The notes under the pieces are model-generated. The model had not been told where the DNA came from and did not search any database. It saw nothing but the letters and a program-made list of their open reading frames with translations. From Streptomyces sp. CG4 (GTDB taxonomy: Bacteria; Actinomycetota; Actinomycetes; Streptomycetales; Streptomycetaceae), in the NCBI RefSeq assembly GCF_041080655.1, contig NZ_CP163525.1:1922001-1986000 (forward strand): a stretch of DNA of 64,000 nt, written 5' to 3'. Below, one piece after another: positions 26,416-35,888 of this stretch. Each line of letters starts with the position of its first letter. The first letter of the stretch is position 1. Both the position numbers and the translations under genes were made by a program.

Positions 26416-28263
26416 TCAGCGCACGATGGCCTCCTCCACCAGCAGTTTGGCGGCCGCCGCGATGCCCACGGCGTCGATACCGGCCGCGTGCAGCTGCTCG
26501 TCGGGCGCGGCCGAGCCCGGCATGGTGCGCACCGCGAGCCGGACCAGCCGGGGCACGGGCCGGCCGTCGGCGAAGGCCTCCGCGACGGCGTCGCCGAGGC
26601 CGCCCTCGGCGTGGTGGTCCTCCGCGGTGAGCAGACAGCCGGTCTCCTCGGCGGCCCGGTACAGCGTGTCCTCGTCGACGGGCTTGACGGAGTACAGGTC
26701 GATCACCCGCACCCGGATGCCGTCCTCGGCGAGCCGGTCGGCCGCGGCCAGCGCCTCGGGCACGGTGACCCCGGCCGCGACGACCGTCAGCCGGTCCTCC
26801 TCGCTCGACCGCAGCGTCTTGCTGCCGCCCACCGGGAACTCCTCCTCGGGGCCGTAGATCACCGGTGTCTTCCCGCGCGAGGTGCGCAGATAGCGGATCC
26901 CGTCCAGGCCGGCCATGGCCGCGACCAGCCGGGCGGTCTGGTTGGCGTCGCACGGATACAGCACGGTCGAGCCGTACACGGCCCGGAACATCGCCAGATC
27001 CTCCAGGCCCATCTGCGAGGGCCCGTCCTGCCCGATCGCGACACCGGCGTGCGAGCCGACCAGGTTGATCCCGGAGCCGCTGATGGACGCCATGCGCACG
27101 AAGTCGTAGGCGCGGCTGAAGAACGCGGCGAACGTCGAGGCGTACGGCAGCCAGCCCCGTACGGCCATGCCGACGGCCGCGGCGACCAGCTGCTGCTCGG
27201 CGATGTAGCACTCGAAGAACCGGTCGGGGTGGGCCTTGGCGAACTCCCCGGTGCGGGTGGAGTCGCCCACCTCGCCGTCCAGGGCGACCACGTCGCCGCG
27301 GGCGGTGCCGAGCGCGGCGAGGGCCGCGCCGAAGGCGTCCCGGGTGGCGACCTCGTCGCCCTTGTCGTAGCGCGGGAGCCGGAGCACCTCGGTGGTCAGG
27401 TCGCGCAGCGTGGCGGCGGCCGGCGGTTCGTTGACCCGGACGTGCGCATTGCGCGGTCCGCCGAGTTCGGCGATGGCCGCCGCGGCGTCCGCCAGCGGCT
27501 TTCCGTGGTGTCCCTCGCGGTCCTCGACGGCGGCGACGCCCTTGCCCTTGAGGGTGCGGGCGAGGATCGCGACGGGCTGTCCGTCCGTGGCGAGCGCCTC
27601 GCCGTAGGCCCGGTCGATCGCGTCGACGTCGTGGCCGTCGACCTCGACGGTGCGCCAGCCGAAGGCCTCGAAGCGGCGGGCGTAGGCGTCCAGGTCGTGG
27701 CCGTGCCGGGTGGGGCCGCGCTGGCCGAGCCGGTTGACGTCCACGATCGCGATCAGGTTGTTCAGGCGCTCGTACCCGGCGTGTTCGGCGGCCTCCCACA
27801 CCGAGCCCTCGGCCAGCTCGCTGTCGCCGCACAGCACCCACACCCGGTAGCCGGTGCGGTCGAGGTGCTTGCCGGCGAGGGCGATGCCGACGCCGACCGG
27901 CAGGCCCTGGCCGAGGGATCCGGTGGCGGTCTCCACCCAGGGCAGCCGCCGCGGTGTCGGATGCCCTTCGAGCCGGCTGCCGATCCTGCGGAAGGTGAGC
28001 AGTTCGCCGTCCTCGATGACACCGGCGGCCTTGTACGCGGCGTACAGCAGGGGCGAGGCGTGCCCCTTGGACAGTACGAAGCGGTCGTTGGCGGGGTGTT
28101 CGGGGCGCTCGAAGTCGTAGCGCAGATGGTGGGCGAGCAGGACGGCCAGCAGATCGGCGGCGGACATCGAGGACGTGGGGTGCCCGGACCCCGCGGCATC
28201 GGACGCCCGCACACTGTCCACGCGCAACTGCTGTCCCAGTTCGGCGAGTTCGGCGGTGTTCAT
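26416..28263 (-). CDS. tkt: Transketolase
   Basis: A 615-residue single-chain thiamine-diphosphate enzyme that moves two-carbon units between sugar phosphates. The TPP domain has SGHPTSSMSAADLLAVL, TGSLGQGLPVGVGIA and GDSELAEGSVWEAA, with Mg-binding Asn downstream (VDVNRLGQRG). The pyrimidine domain has FFECYIAEQQLVAAAVG with the catalytic Glu, and GVAIGQDGPSQMGLEDLAMFR. The C-terminal domain ends in LAVRTMPGSAAPDEQL. At about 615 residues it is shorter than the main 690-residue bacterial enzymes, closer to a split-type or mammalian-type transketolase. It is 64 nt downstream of an NDH-2-like gene, so they may be co-transcribed. Confidence 0.92.
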   Translation of the reverse strand: MNTAELAELGQQLRVDSVRASDAAGSGHPTSSMSAADLLAVLLAHHLRYDFERPEHPANDRFVLSKGHASPLLYAAYKAAGVIEDGELLTFRRIGSRLEGHPTPRRLPWVETATGSLGQGLPVGVGIALAGKHLDRTGYRVWVLCGDSELAEGSVWEAAEHAGYERLNNLIAIVDVNRLGQRGPTRHGHDLDAYARRFEAFGWRTVEVDGHDVDAIDRAYGEALATDGQPVAILARTLKGKGVAAVEDREGHHGKPLADAAAAIAELGGPRNAHVRVNEPPAAATLRDLTTEVLRLPRYDKGDEVATRDAFGAALAALGTARGDVVALDGEVGDSTRTGEFAKAHPDRFFECYIAEQQLVAAAVGMAVRGWLPYASTFAAFFSRAYDFVRMASISGSGINLVGSHAGVAIGQDGPSQMGLEDLAMFRAVYGSTVLYPCDANQTARLVAAMAGLDGIRYLRTSRGKTPVIYGPEEEFPVGGSKTLRSSEEDRLTVVAAGVTVPEALAAADRLAEDGIRVRVIDLYSVKPVDEDTLYRAAEETGCLLTAEDHHAEGGLGDAVAEAFADGRPVPRLVRLAVRTMPGSAAPDEQLHAAGIDAVGIAAAAKLLVEEAIVR

Positions 28264-28327
28264 GAGTCTCCTTGCACAGAGTTCCTTGCACAGGGTCGAG
28301 GGTCGGGCGGGGGCACGGCCGGCGGGG

Positions 28328-29647
28328 TCACTCCGCGGCCGGGCCCGGCACCCGGGGCAGTTCCGGGGAGGCTGTGTCCAGGGGGACCGACCAGGACCGG
28401 ACGAGGCCCAACTGGACGCCCTGGCGCGGCAGTACGGCGTCCAGGAGCCAGTCGACGGCCACCCGGACGCGGCCCGCGGGCAGCGCGGCCAGGTGGTAGC
28501 CGCGGGTGACCACGCCGGCCGCCGGGCCGGACAGCGGGATGCCGAACGGGTTCGCGGCGGCCCGGACCCCGCCCAGGTCTACCGCGAAACCCAGGTCGCG
28601 ATGGCGGTACGCCCGCCGGCGCCGCCCGAGGCCGAGCGAGGCGGCCACGTTCTCCCCGGCGACCTTGCCCTGCCGCCACGCGTGCTGGGCGGTCATCGGT
28701 GTGACCTCCCCCGGACGCTCCGGATCCGGTACGGCGGCCGCGTCGCCGCAGCCGAACACCTCGGGCCGGCCCGGCACCCGCAGCTGGGGGTCGACGATCA
28801 GCCGGCCCCGCTGCAGCGGCTGCCCGACGGCCGCCATCAGCGGATCCGGGCGTACGCCCACGCACCACACCAGGGTCCGGGAGGGGACGAACTCCCCGTC
28901 GGTCAGCAGTGCCCCGTCATGGGTGGCCTCGCGCACCGAGGTGCCCGTCCGCACGTCCACACCCCGCGCCCGCAGCACCCGGTCGGCGGTGCGGGAGAGC
29001 CGTTCGTCCAGCTCCGGCAGCACGCGGTCGGCGACGTCCAGCAGCAGCCAGCGGGGCCGGACGCCGCCGGGCAGCGGGGTGCGGCGGGCCAGCCGGTCGG
29101 TGAGCAGCTGCATGTGTGCGGCGACCTCGGTGCCGGTGTAGCCGGCGCCGACCACGACGAAGGTGCACCGTGCGGTGCGGCTCTGCGGGTCGTGGTCCGC
29201 GGCGGCGAGCTCCAGCTGCCGGGTCACGTGGTCGCGCAGATACAGCGCCTCGGGCAGCCCGCGGAAGCCGTGCGCGTGCTCGGCGACGCCGGGGACGGGC
29301 AGCAGCTTGTTGACGCTGCCGACGCAGAGCACCAGCCGGTCGTAACCGAGAGTGCCGAGGCCGCCCTCGGGGTCGGTGTAGTGCACGGTGCCCGCGTCGA
29401 GGTCGACGTGGTCTGCCTCGCCGAGCACCAGCCGCACCCCGCGCAGGGTGCCCGGCAGCGACACGGTGGCCCTGCGGGGCTCCAGGATGCCGGCGGCGAC
29501 CTGGGGCAGCAGCGGCAGGTACAGGAAGTGGTCGGTCGGGTTCAGCAGCGTGACGTCGGCCCGGTTCCGGGTCAGCCGGGCCAGCGTGCGGGCAGCCCGG
29601 TACCCGGCGAAACCGGCGCCGACGATCACGACGTGAGGTCGGCTCAC
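28328..29647 (-). CDS. NAD(P)/FAD-dependent oxidoreductase (NDH-2-like)
   Basis: A 439-residue pyridine-nucleotide-disulphide-type flavoprotein of the type II NADH dehydrogenase branch. The FAD dinucleotide fold is VVIVGAGFAGYRAARTL, the NAD fold VVVGAGYTGTEVAAHM, and VFGCGDAAAVPD binds the flavin. TAQHAWRQGKVAGEN near residue 330 is the usual quinone-site region of NDH-2. It probably oxidises NADH at the inner membrane face. The GTG at 29647 has GGAGG 7 nt upstream. Transketolase follows 64 nt downstream. Confidence 0.88.
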   Translation of the reverse strand: MSRPHVVIVGAGFAGYRAARTLARLTRNRADVTLLNPTDHFLYLPLLPQVAAGILEPRRATVSLPGTLRGVRLVLGEADHVDLDAGTVHYTDPEGGLGTLGYDRLVLCVGSVNKLLPVPGVAEHAHGFRGLPEALYLRDHVTRQLELAAADHDPQSRTARCTFVVVGAGYTGTEVAAHMQLLTDRLARRTPLPGGVRPRWLLLDVADRVLPELDERLSRTADRVLRARGVDVRTGTSVREATHDGALLTDGEFVPSRTLVWCVGVRPDPLMAAVGQPLQRGRLIVDPQLRVPGRPEVFGCGDAAAVPDPERPGEVTPMTAQHAWRQGKVAGENVAASLGLGRRRRAYRHRDLGFAVDLGGVRAAANPFGIPLSGPAAGVVTRGYHLAALPAGRVRVAVDWLLDAVLPRQGVQLGLVRSWSVPLDTASPELPRVPGPAAE

Positions 29648-29892
29648 GGGGCGCCTCCGGCGGTACGGCTCGTTCGAGGCATTCCGCGTAACCCCTCCGG
29701 GGGCACGCAAACTCTCCGCCGGCCACCCGTATGGCTCCGGGGGTGTGGTGTCGCCGCGTTGCCGGATGCGGGCCGGCGGGGGCTTGGCGCGCCCGCGCGG
29801 CGGGGCCGCAGGATGATGCGGCCCCGCGCCCCCGGGTGTGCCGCCCCCGCGTGGGCTGCAAGGTTCCCCTCGCCCCAACTAGGCTCAGGTCC

Positions 29893-30243
29893 ATGGAAAT
29901 TCTGGGCGCCTCGCTGCGTATCTGCGTCGATGACCTCGAAACCGCGGTCCCGTTCTACGAGCGGCTGGCCGGTGGCAGAGCCATGCGGTTCGAGCGTGGC
30001 GGGGTACAGGTGGCGGCGATCGGCTCCTTTCTGCTGATGAGCGGGCCGGAGGAGGAGCTGGAGATTCTGCGGAAGGTGACGGCGACCATCGCGGTGAAGG
30101 ACGTGGAGGAGGCCCACCAGGTCCTGACCGGCCTCGGCGCCCGGGTCCTCGCCGGGCCGGTGCCGACACCGGCCGGGCGGAATCTGCTGGCGATGCATCC
30201 GGACGGGACGATCTTCGAGTACGTGGACCAGCAGCGGACCTGA
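29893..30243 (+). CDS. VOC-superfamily (glyoxalase/dioxygenase fold) protein
   Basis: A 116-residue single VOC domain: LGASLRICVDDLETAVPFYE opens it, IAVKDVEEAHQVLTGLGARV follows, and LAMHPDGTIFEYVDQ ends it. The metal-ligand set is incomplete (no His in the first strand), so it may be a non-catalytic binding protein. The ATG at 29893 matches the domain start. The gene is convergent with a DUF5107 gene 8 nt downstream. Confidence 0.82.
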   Translation: MEILGASLRICVDDLETAVPFYERLAGGRAMRFERGGVQVAAIGSFLLMSGPEEELEILRKVTATIAVKDVEEAHQVLTGLGARVLAGPVPTPAGRNLLAMHPDGTIFEYVDQQRT

Positions 30244-30251
30244 GCCCCGGC

Positions 30252-32213
30252 TCAGACCTGGTCGGGCCGCATCCGGAAGTCGTGGTGGGCGGGCAGGGGC
30301 TCGTCGGTGAGGCGGGACCACAGCCGGCCGAGCACCTCCTCGCCCTCCCGCAGGTCGGCGACCTCCAGCCCCGCGTCGAGGACGGCCCGTGCCTCGATGA
30401 GGTGTCCCTCGGCGAGCAGCAGTTCGGCCTCGAGAAGCCGGAACCGGCCGCGGCTGCGGACGGCGGGCAGCAGCCGGTCCCAGACGGTCCGGGCGTCAGC
30501 CGTCCGCCGTACCCGGAGCAGCGCCTGGAGGGTTTCCCGGCCGAGCGCGGCCACGGCGGCGGTCCAGGCCGCGCCGTCGTCGCGCCGTTCGCGGCACAGG
30601 TCGTCGAAGGCGTCCGCGTACCGTTCGGCGGCCCGCTCGTGGTGACCCGACTCCTGGTCGGCGACGGCCAGACAGCGCAGCAGCGGCCAGAGGGAGGGGG
30701 CGAGCGGGAGGGCGCGCTCCCAGCTGCGGACGGCCTGGGCGCGGTCGCCTGCGTGCCACTGGGCGACACCGAGGTGGTACTCGGTGTGCGGGGTGGCGGG
30801 GGCGGTCTCCAGCATGTCCCGCCAGTGCGGGGCGACGAGGGTCTCGGCGGGCGGCCGTACCCGGCGCGGTTCCGGCAGGGACCCGGTGCGCAGCAGCTCG
30901 CGCCAGGGCGCCTGGGCCTCGCCGAGGGTGGCCTCGGGGAACGGGGTGCCGGGCAGCTTCCAGTCGGCTCGCAGCACTTCGAGCGCGCCCCAGCCGGATC
31001 CGGCGGCCAGGATCTCGGCGGGTTCGGTGTCGGCAGACTCCCGCCATGCCGCGTACGCCGCGTCGACGCGGGCGCGGGGCAGGGCCGACTCCAGGCGTGA
31101 TTCGGCCCCTTGGACGGCCCCGGTCCAGTCCCCCTCGGGCGATGCGTCCAGCGGGCCGTACGCCTCCAGCCAGGACACCTCGCTCGCCGCGTCCAGGCGG
31201 ACGTGTTCCAGCTGGGTGCGGGCGAGGCCGGCCTGGATCTCGCAGTAGCCGCCGGTGCCGGGCGCGGTGAGCCAGTCCTGCCAGCGGCGGCCGCCGGGCC
31301 GGTGGCCCCACACGAAGAGTTTGCGGCCGCGCAGGGTGTCGGTGGAGGTCTGCACCAGCCCGTGGCCCTCGGCGTCCAGCGCGGCGATCCAGCGGCGCCG
31401 GCCGTCGGGTACCTCGTAGAAGTAGTCGGCGGCGTAGGGGCTGTTGAGGGGGCGGGTGCGGTCGATGCCGTCGTACGACGGGACCGGCACCCGGCGCAGG
31501 CGGCGTTCGTAGCCGAAGTGATAGGCCTCGTCGGCGGGGGCGAGGATTCGGCGCTCCTCCGGCACCGCGATGTTGGACCACCAGTACGTCGGCACCGGGC
31601 GCTCGTGCGGGTTGCGGACGCGGACGCCGACGTAGAGGAAGTCGGAGCCGTCGGGGAGCCACAGGTCGACCTGGAAGGGCAGGTCACGCAGCCGCTCCCA
31701 CTCCCACAGGCGCAGCATCTGCCCGCCGTCGGGGGCGGGGACGCGGGCGGCGTGCAGGGGTGCGCAGGAGAGGGTGGTGTGGCCGGTGGCGCCGATGTTC
31801 CATTCGATGCCGCCGGAGTACCAGGCGCCGTTGAGGGCGAAGTTGGCGGGCTGGAACACCGGGTTGCGGTAGAGGAGTTCGCGTCCGGTGGGCAGGTGGA
31901 GCAGGGAGGCGACGCGGCCGCCGAGGCCGGGCAGGACGGTGGCGCGCAGCCGGTCGTTCTCGATCACGAGGGCGTCGAGGGCGCGGGGCTCGCGGGCTCT
32001 GTCGTAGCCGTCGCGGACGCGGACCGGGAGCAGGCTGCGCAGCGGGTCCTGGCTGAGTTGGCGGGCCATGTCGGCGGGCATGCCCTCCCGGTCGCGGTCC
32101 TCTATGCGGTGGACCTCGTCCAGGGGGCGCAGCGGGGGCAGGGGGTTGTCCGGGCCCAACTGCACGGCGGGCAGCGTCAGTACCTCACGTCGGATCCTCG
32201 TCACGATCACCAT
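30252..32213 (-). CDS. DUF5107 domain protein with TPR-like C-terminus
   Basis: A 653-residue protein. The N-terminal two thirds match DUF5107, a galactose-mutarotase-like sandwich (LPGLGGRVASLLHLPTGREL, GGIEWNIGATGHT, YWWSNIAVPEE). The last 200 residues are helical TPR-like repeats (YHLGVAQWHAGDRAQAVRSW type). From memory, such proteins are found in sugar-utilisation contexts in actinomycetes and may bind or isomerise a carbohydrate. No sugar transporter is adjacent. It is codirectional with the arginase-fold and GNAT genes upstream, with 40 and 52 nt gaps. Confidence 0.83.
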   Translation of the reverse strand: MVIVTRIRREVLTLPAVQLGPDNPLPPLRPLDEVHRIEDRDREGMPADMARQLSQDPLRSLLPVRVRDGYDRAREPRALDALVIENDRLRATVLPGLGGRVASLLHLPTGRELLYRNPVFQPANFALNGAWYSGGIEWNIGATGHTTLSCAPLHAARVPAPDGGQMLRLWEWERLRDLPFQVDLWLPDGSDFLYVGVRVRNPHERPVPTYWWSNIAVPEERRILAPADEAYHFGYERRLRRVPVPSYDGIDRTRPLNSPYAADYFYEVPDGRRRWIAALDAEGHGLVQTSTDTLRGRKLFVWGHRPGGRRWQDWLTAPGTGGYCEIQAGLARTQLEHVRLDAASEVSWLEAYGPLDASPEGDWTGAVQGAESRLESALPRARVDAAYAAWRESADTEPAEILAAGSGWGALEVLRADWKLPGTPFPEATLGEAQAPWRELLRTGSLPEPRRVRPPAETLVAPHWRDMLETAPATPHTEYHLGVAQWHAGDRAQAVRSWERALPLAPSLWPLLRCLAVADQESGHHERAAERYADAFDDLCRERRDDGAAWTAAVAALGRETLQALLRVRRTADARTVWDRLLPAVRSRGRFRLLEAELLLAEGHLIEARAVLDAGLEVADLREGEEVLGRLWSRLTDEPLPAHHDFRMRPDQV

Positions 32214-32253
32214 GGAACCCGGCGTACGGGGAGTCGGCCAGGGGAGCTACCGG

Positions 32254-33153
32254 TCAGGATTGCGCAAAGGCGTCCACGACCAGGTCGGTGAGGAGCGTGC
32301 CTGCCGTGCCGTCCGGGTCGAGGTCGGGGTCGTAGATGGTGACGTTGAGGCCCACGCAGTGCGGGGCGGCGAGCAAGGGGCGCAGCAGTGCGAGGAGTTC
32401 TTCGGGCCGCAGGCCGTCGGGGTCGGGGCTGTCGACGGCGGGCATGACCGACGGGTCGAGGACGTCGGCGTCCAGGTGCAGCCAGAATCCGTCCAGCTGC
32501 GGGATCCCGAAGACCTCGGCGGTGGCGTGGGCGAGGTCCGCGGCGCCCCGTTCGCGGATGTCCCCGACGGTGCCGACGGGGATCTTCAGGGCCGCGAGTT
32601 CGGCGCGGTCCTCCTCGAAGCAGTCGCGGATGCCGAGGAAGCGCACGTCCTCGTCGCGCAGGTACGGTCGCAGGCCCTCCAGGTCGGTGAGGTCGCGCTG
32701 GCCGCGTCCGGTGGCGAGGGCCACCTCCTCGCCGCCCGCCGCGCCGATCCGGTCGGAGTTGCCGGTGTGCCGGAAGTCGGGCGAGGCATCGACGGCCGCG
32801 AGCCCGTACCGGCCGAGGCGGCGCAGGGCGAGGGACGCGCCGAGCTGGATGGAGCAGTCACCGCCGAGGACGACCGGGAACTCCCCGGCGCGCACATGCC
32901 GTTCGATGCGGTCGGCCAGTTCGACCGTGTAGGCGGCGAGCGCGGCGGCGTTGAACACGCCGTCGCCTTCCTGCCAGTCACCGCGGTCGTAGCGCGGCGG
33001 CACCACCACGCCGCCCTCGCGTGCCCCGAGCCTCCGCACGATCCCCCGGTCCCGGAGAGCGCCGGCGAGCTTGTGGCAGCCGGGCACCGTGCCGGGGGCG
33101 GGCGGACGCAGACCCAGGTTGGACGGGGCGTCGAGGACGACGAGCGTCCGCAT
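32254..33153 (-). CDS. Arginase-family (ureohydrolase) protein with altered metal site
   Basis: A 299-residue ureohydrolase-fold protein. FPVVLGGDCSIQLGASLAL corresponds to the first metal motif, but GGDHS reads GGDCS. The second motif DAHxD reads DASPDF. The third, LHLDADVLDPSVMPAVDS, is intact. Two of the six Mn ligands (both His) are therefore replaced by Cys and Ser. Arginases of this GGDCS subgroup are known in actinobacteria; the Ser change is less usual. Classical arginase activity is doubtful. The ATG at 33153 is preferred over an ATG 15 nt upstream because it begins with the family start RTLVVLDAPSNLG. A GNAT gene lies 52 nt upstream. Confidence 0.82.
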   Translation of the reverse strand: MRTLVVLDAPSNLGLRPPAPGTVPGCHKLAGALRDRGIVRRLGAREGGVVVPPRYDRGDWQEGDGVFNAAALAAYTVELADRIERHVRAGEFPVVLGGDCSIQLGASLALRRLGRYGLAAVDASPDFRHTGNSDRIGAAGGEEVALATGRGQRDLTDLEGLRPYLRDEDVRFLGIRDCFEEDRAELAALKIPVGTVGDIRERGAADLAHATAEVFGIPQLDGFWLHLDADVLDPSVMPAVDSPDPDGLRPEELLALLRPLLAAPHCVGLNVTIYDPDLDPDGTAGTLLTDLVVDAFAQS

Positions 33154-33205
33154 GACGACTCTCCTCATCGAAGCGAAGGGGCGAGACGGGGCGAGACGGG
33201 ACGGG

Positions 33206-33757
33206 TCAGGTGCCGGGGCGCATCTCGGCGGTGAGCGCCCAGCGTTCGTGGTCGCGCCAGGCGCCGTCGATGTAGAGCATGTTCGGGGAGAACCCCTCCA
33301 GCCGGAAGCCGCCGCCCCGCGCCATCGCGACGGAGGCGGCGTTCTCCGGCTGTACGTTGATCTCCAGCCGGTGCAGCCCCAGCGGACCGAAGGCGTAGCC
33401 GATGACCAGGTCGAGTCCCTCGCGCATCAGACCGCGCCCGGCGGCGTGCGCGAAGGCCCCGTAGCCGAGGGCACCGCACTGGAAGGCGCCGCGCACGATG
33501 TTGTTGATGTTGATGTATCCGGCGATGTCCCCGCCGTCCCTCTCACACACCAGGAAGCCGGCCTTGGCCGGGTCCTCGATCAGCGCGCCGGCGTAGGCGA
33601 CGTAGGCCTCGTCGGTGTCCGGCGGGAACAGCCAGGGCCGGTGCAGATCCTTGCTCTCGCGGGTCCGCGCGGTGAACTCGGGGCCGTCGTCGAGGGTGAA
33701 GTGACGGATGGCCACGCGGGGGCCCTCGGCGAGGTAGTGGGGCGTGGTGTGCGGCAT
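33206..33757 (-). CDS. GNAT acetyltransferase (RimJ/RimL type)
   Basis: A 183-residue N-acetyltransferase of the RimJ/RimL branch. VAIRHFTLDDGPEFTARTRES starts the fold, GYGAFAHAAGRGLMREGLDL carries the acetyl-CoA loop, and HRLEINVQPENAASVAMARG with GFRLEGF completes it. It may acetylate a protein N-terminus or a small amine. It is the first gene of a possible three-gene transcript with the arginase-fold and DUF5107 genes. Confidence 0.87.
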   Translation of the reverse strand: MPHTTPHYLAEGPRVAIRHFTLDDGPEFTARTRESKDLHRPWLFPPDTDEAYVAYAGALIEDPAKAGFLVCERDGGDIAGYININNIVRGAFQCGALGYGAFAHAAGRGLMREGLDLVIGYAFGPLGLHRLEINVQPENAASVAMARGGGFRLEGFSPNMLYIDGAWRDHERWALTAEMRPGT

Positions 33758-33878
33758 CCGCCCAGCTTACGGCGCCCCCGCCGGTGCCGTCTCGGGTAAT
33801 ACGGCCCGGCCGGGGGCGCGGTTCGGGGCACGGCGCCGGCGCCTCCGGTGCGGCGCGCGGCGGCGCCCGGTACGGCTC

Positions 33879-35687
33879 TCAGCCGCCGGCGACCGGCAGC
33901 CGCAGCACCCCCGTGTCCCCGGGTGCGCTGACCACGGTCACCGGCTTGATCCCCCGGTTGCCGAAGTAGGCGTCGTCACTGGCCGCGACCACGAAGCGGA
34001 GTCGGTGCCCGGCCGCGTACCGGTGCACGATGCCCGGCAGGGTGACGGTGAAGTTCCTGGTCACGTCGGGTACCCGGACCGGTGCGACCAGCCGGTGGAC
34101 GAGGGTCTGGGTGCCGTCGGGCGCGACGTCGTACAGCTTGGCGAACAGCACCAGTCTGTCGGCGGCGTCTGCGGAGTTCTGGACGCGCTCGGCCCTGGGC
34201 GAGACGACCTTCAGGGTGACCTGCGGTGCGCCGACGACGTCGACGTTCCCGGCGAGGGGGGCGCCGGTCCAGGCGAGGTAGGTGCCCTGGGTGTCGTACG
34301 GCGCCGGGTCGGGCAGGTTGAGGCTTCCGGCCAGGGAGCTTTCCGAATGGCTCGTCGGGACGGTCCAGTTGGTGTAACTGCGGCTGCCACGGGCCACCTT
34401 GGCGCGGTTGTCGACCAGTTTGCCGTCCCCGGAGAGGTAGAGGGTCCGGCTGAGGGCGGGGACCCGGTCGGCGGTGGCGTAGGTCCGTCCGGGGTCGGTG
34501 ATCCAGTCGCGGTAGTAGGCGAAGGCGGGGCCGGTGTCGGTGTTCTTGTCCTGCCTCAGGTAGCGGTCGAACCAGGCGAGGATGCGGCGGCCGACGTAAC
34601 TGGTCTCCAAGTTGCCCTGGACCAGGTTGAGTTCACCGGCGGCGGGGTCGGCGATGCCGCCGCTGTGGCCCCAGGACTGCCAGATCAGGGCGGTCGGGGT
34701 GCCCTGGGTCCTGAGGGTGCGGTAGCTGGCCGTCGCCTCATTGAGGTTGAACAGGGAGTCGGCCTGCCCCTGCACGAGCAGGGTGGGCGCCTGGACGCGG
34801 GAGAGGTACGTCGCCGGGGAGACGCGGCGGGCGAAGGCGAGCAGCCGGGCGGTGCGATCGGCCGGGTAGCTGCCGGTGTTGAGCGTGTGCACGGTGGTGC
34901 AGACGTCCGAGACGAAGTGCAGACAGGCCGCCGAGTTGATCCGGGTCGGGTCGAGGCTCGGGACGGTGAGCGGCTGGGTCTCGCCGCTCAGGTAGAAGCC
35001 GTTGGTCCACTGCCACTTGAAGGCGCCGGGCACGTCGCGGGTGCCGACGGCGTTGTTCGGGTCCAGGGAGTAGACGAGGTCGTTCCAGGTGAGGAGCGGG
35101 ACGAGGGCGTCGACGCGGTGGTCGACGGAGGCGGTGGCCAGCTGGATCGCGCCGCCGTAGGAGCCGCCGATCATGCCGACGCGCGGGTCGCCGGGGGCGT
35201 CGAGGGTGACGAAGTCGGCGCGGGTGCCGTCGTCGGCGGAGCGCTTCCCGCCGAGGAAGTCGACCAGTTGGGCGGCGGCCCTGCCGTCGCTGTCGGGGTC
35301 GTCGAGGGAGATCAGGCAGCCGCTGTGGCCGAAGCCGAGGCCGGAGTAGACGAGGGAGACGTAGCCGCGCCCGGCGAAGGCCCTGGCGATGGCGTCGGTG
35401 GAGCCGTCCGACTTGCTGCCGCCGAAGCCGTTGGTGGCGAGCACGGCGGGCGCGGGGTGGGCGCGGTCCACTCCGGCGGGACGGTACAGGTCGGCGTCGA
35501 CCGCGCAACTGCGGCCGCCGGCCCGCACGGTGAACTTCAGCGGGGTGACGGTGTACCGGCCGACCGCGTGGGCCGGGCCGCCGGCGAGCGCGAGGGGTGT
35601 GATGAGGGCCGCGCCGAGGAGGGCGGCGAGGACGGCTCGGGATCGGGACACCCGGCGGGGTGCCGGTCGGGGCAGACGTCGGGGCAC
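33879..35687 (-). CDS. Secreted CocE/NonD or Xaa-Pro dipeptidyl-peptidase (S15) hydrolase
   Basis: A 602-residue exported serine hydrolase. Residues 1-40 are a signal peptide with an Arg-rich start and an AGGPAHA cleavage region. The alpha/beta-hydrolase core has GMIGGSYGGAIQLATAS (nucleophile Ser), VQGQADSLFN (Asp) and SWGHSGG (His). The last 200 residues are the jelly-roll C-terminal domain shared by CocE esterases and S15 peptidases. The GTG at 35687 has GGAGG 5 nt before it and gives a compact signal peptide. It acts outside the cell on ester or prolyl-peptide bonds. A perfect palindrome sits in the promoter region. Confidence 0.87.
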   Translation of the reverse strand: MPRRLPRPAPRRVSRSRAVLAALLGAALITPLALAGGPAHAVGRYTVTPLKFTVRAGGRSCAVDADLYRPAGVDRAHPAPAVLATNGFGGSKSDGSTDAIARAFAGRGYVSLVYSGLGFGHSGCLISLDDPDSDGRAAAQLVDFLGGKRSADDGTRADFVTLDAPGDPRVGMIGGSYGGAIQLATASVDHRVDALVPLLTWNDLVYSLDPNNAVGTRDVPGAFKWQWTNGFYLSGETQPLTVPSLDPTRINSAACLHFVSDVCTTVHTLNTGSYPADRTARLLAFARRVSPATYLSRVQAPTLLVQGQADSLFNLNEATASYRTLRTQGTPTALIWQSWGHSGGIADPAAGELNLVQGNLETSYVGRRILAWFDRYLRQDKNTDTGPAFAYYRDWITDPGRTYATADRVPALSRTLYLSGDGKLVDNRAKVARGSRSYTNWTVPTSHSESSLAGSLNLPDPAPYDTQGTYLAWTGAPLAGNVDVVGAPQVTLKVVSPRAERVQNSADAADRLVLFAKLYDVAPDGTQTLVHRLVAPVRVPDVTRNFTVTLPGIVHRYAAGHRLRFVVAASDDAYFGNRGIKPVTVVSAPGDTGVLRLPVAGG

Positions 35688-35748
35688 GGGGACCTCCACA
35701 CTGAGGCACACGAATTCCGACCAGTAGGTCTGGCCGAGGAGCATGCTG

Positions 35749-35760
35749 TGACACGTGTCA
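35749..35760. promoter_or_regulatory. 12-bp perfect palindrome TGACACGTGTCA (candidate operator)
   Basis: TGACACGTGTCA lies 61 nt upstream of the S15 hydrolase start. It is self-complementary along its full length and sits where a promoter is expected. The binding protein is unknown; no regulator gene is adjacent. Confidence 0.55.
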
Positions 35761-35888
35761 GGCGTGGGGCTATCCCGCTGCACGTGGTTTCTTGACGAAG
35801 ATTCAGTGGACGGGTGGGCCAGGCACCCGGTGAACGCCGTGCGCAGTGATTAAGTTACGGTCACTCAGCGAACAGGTGGCGCCGCCCG

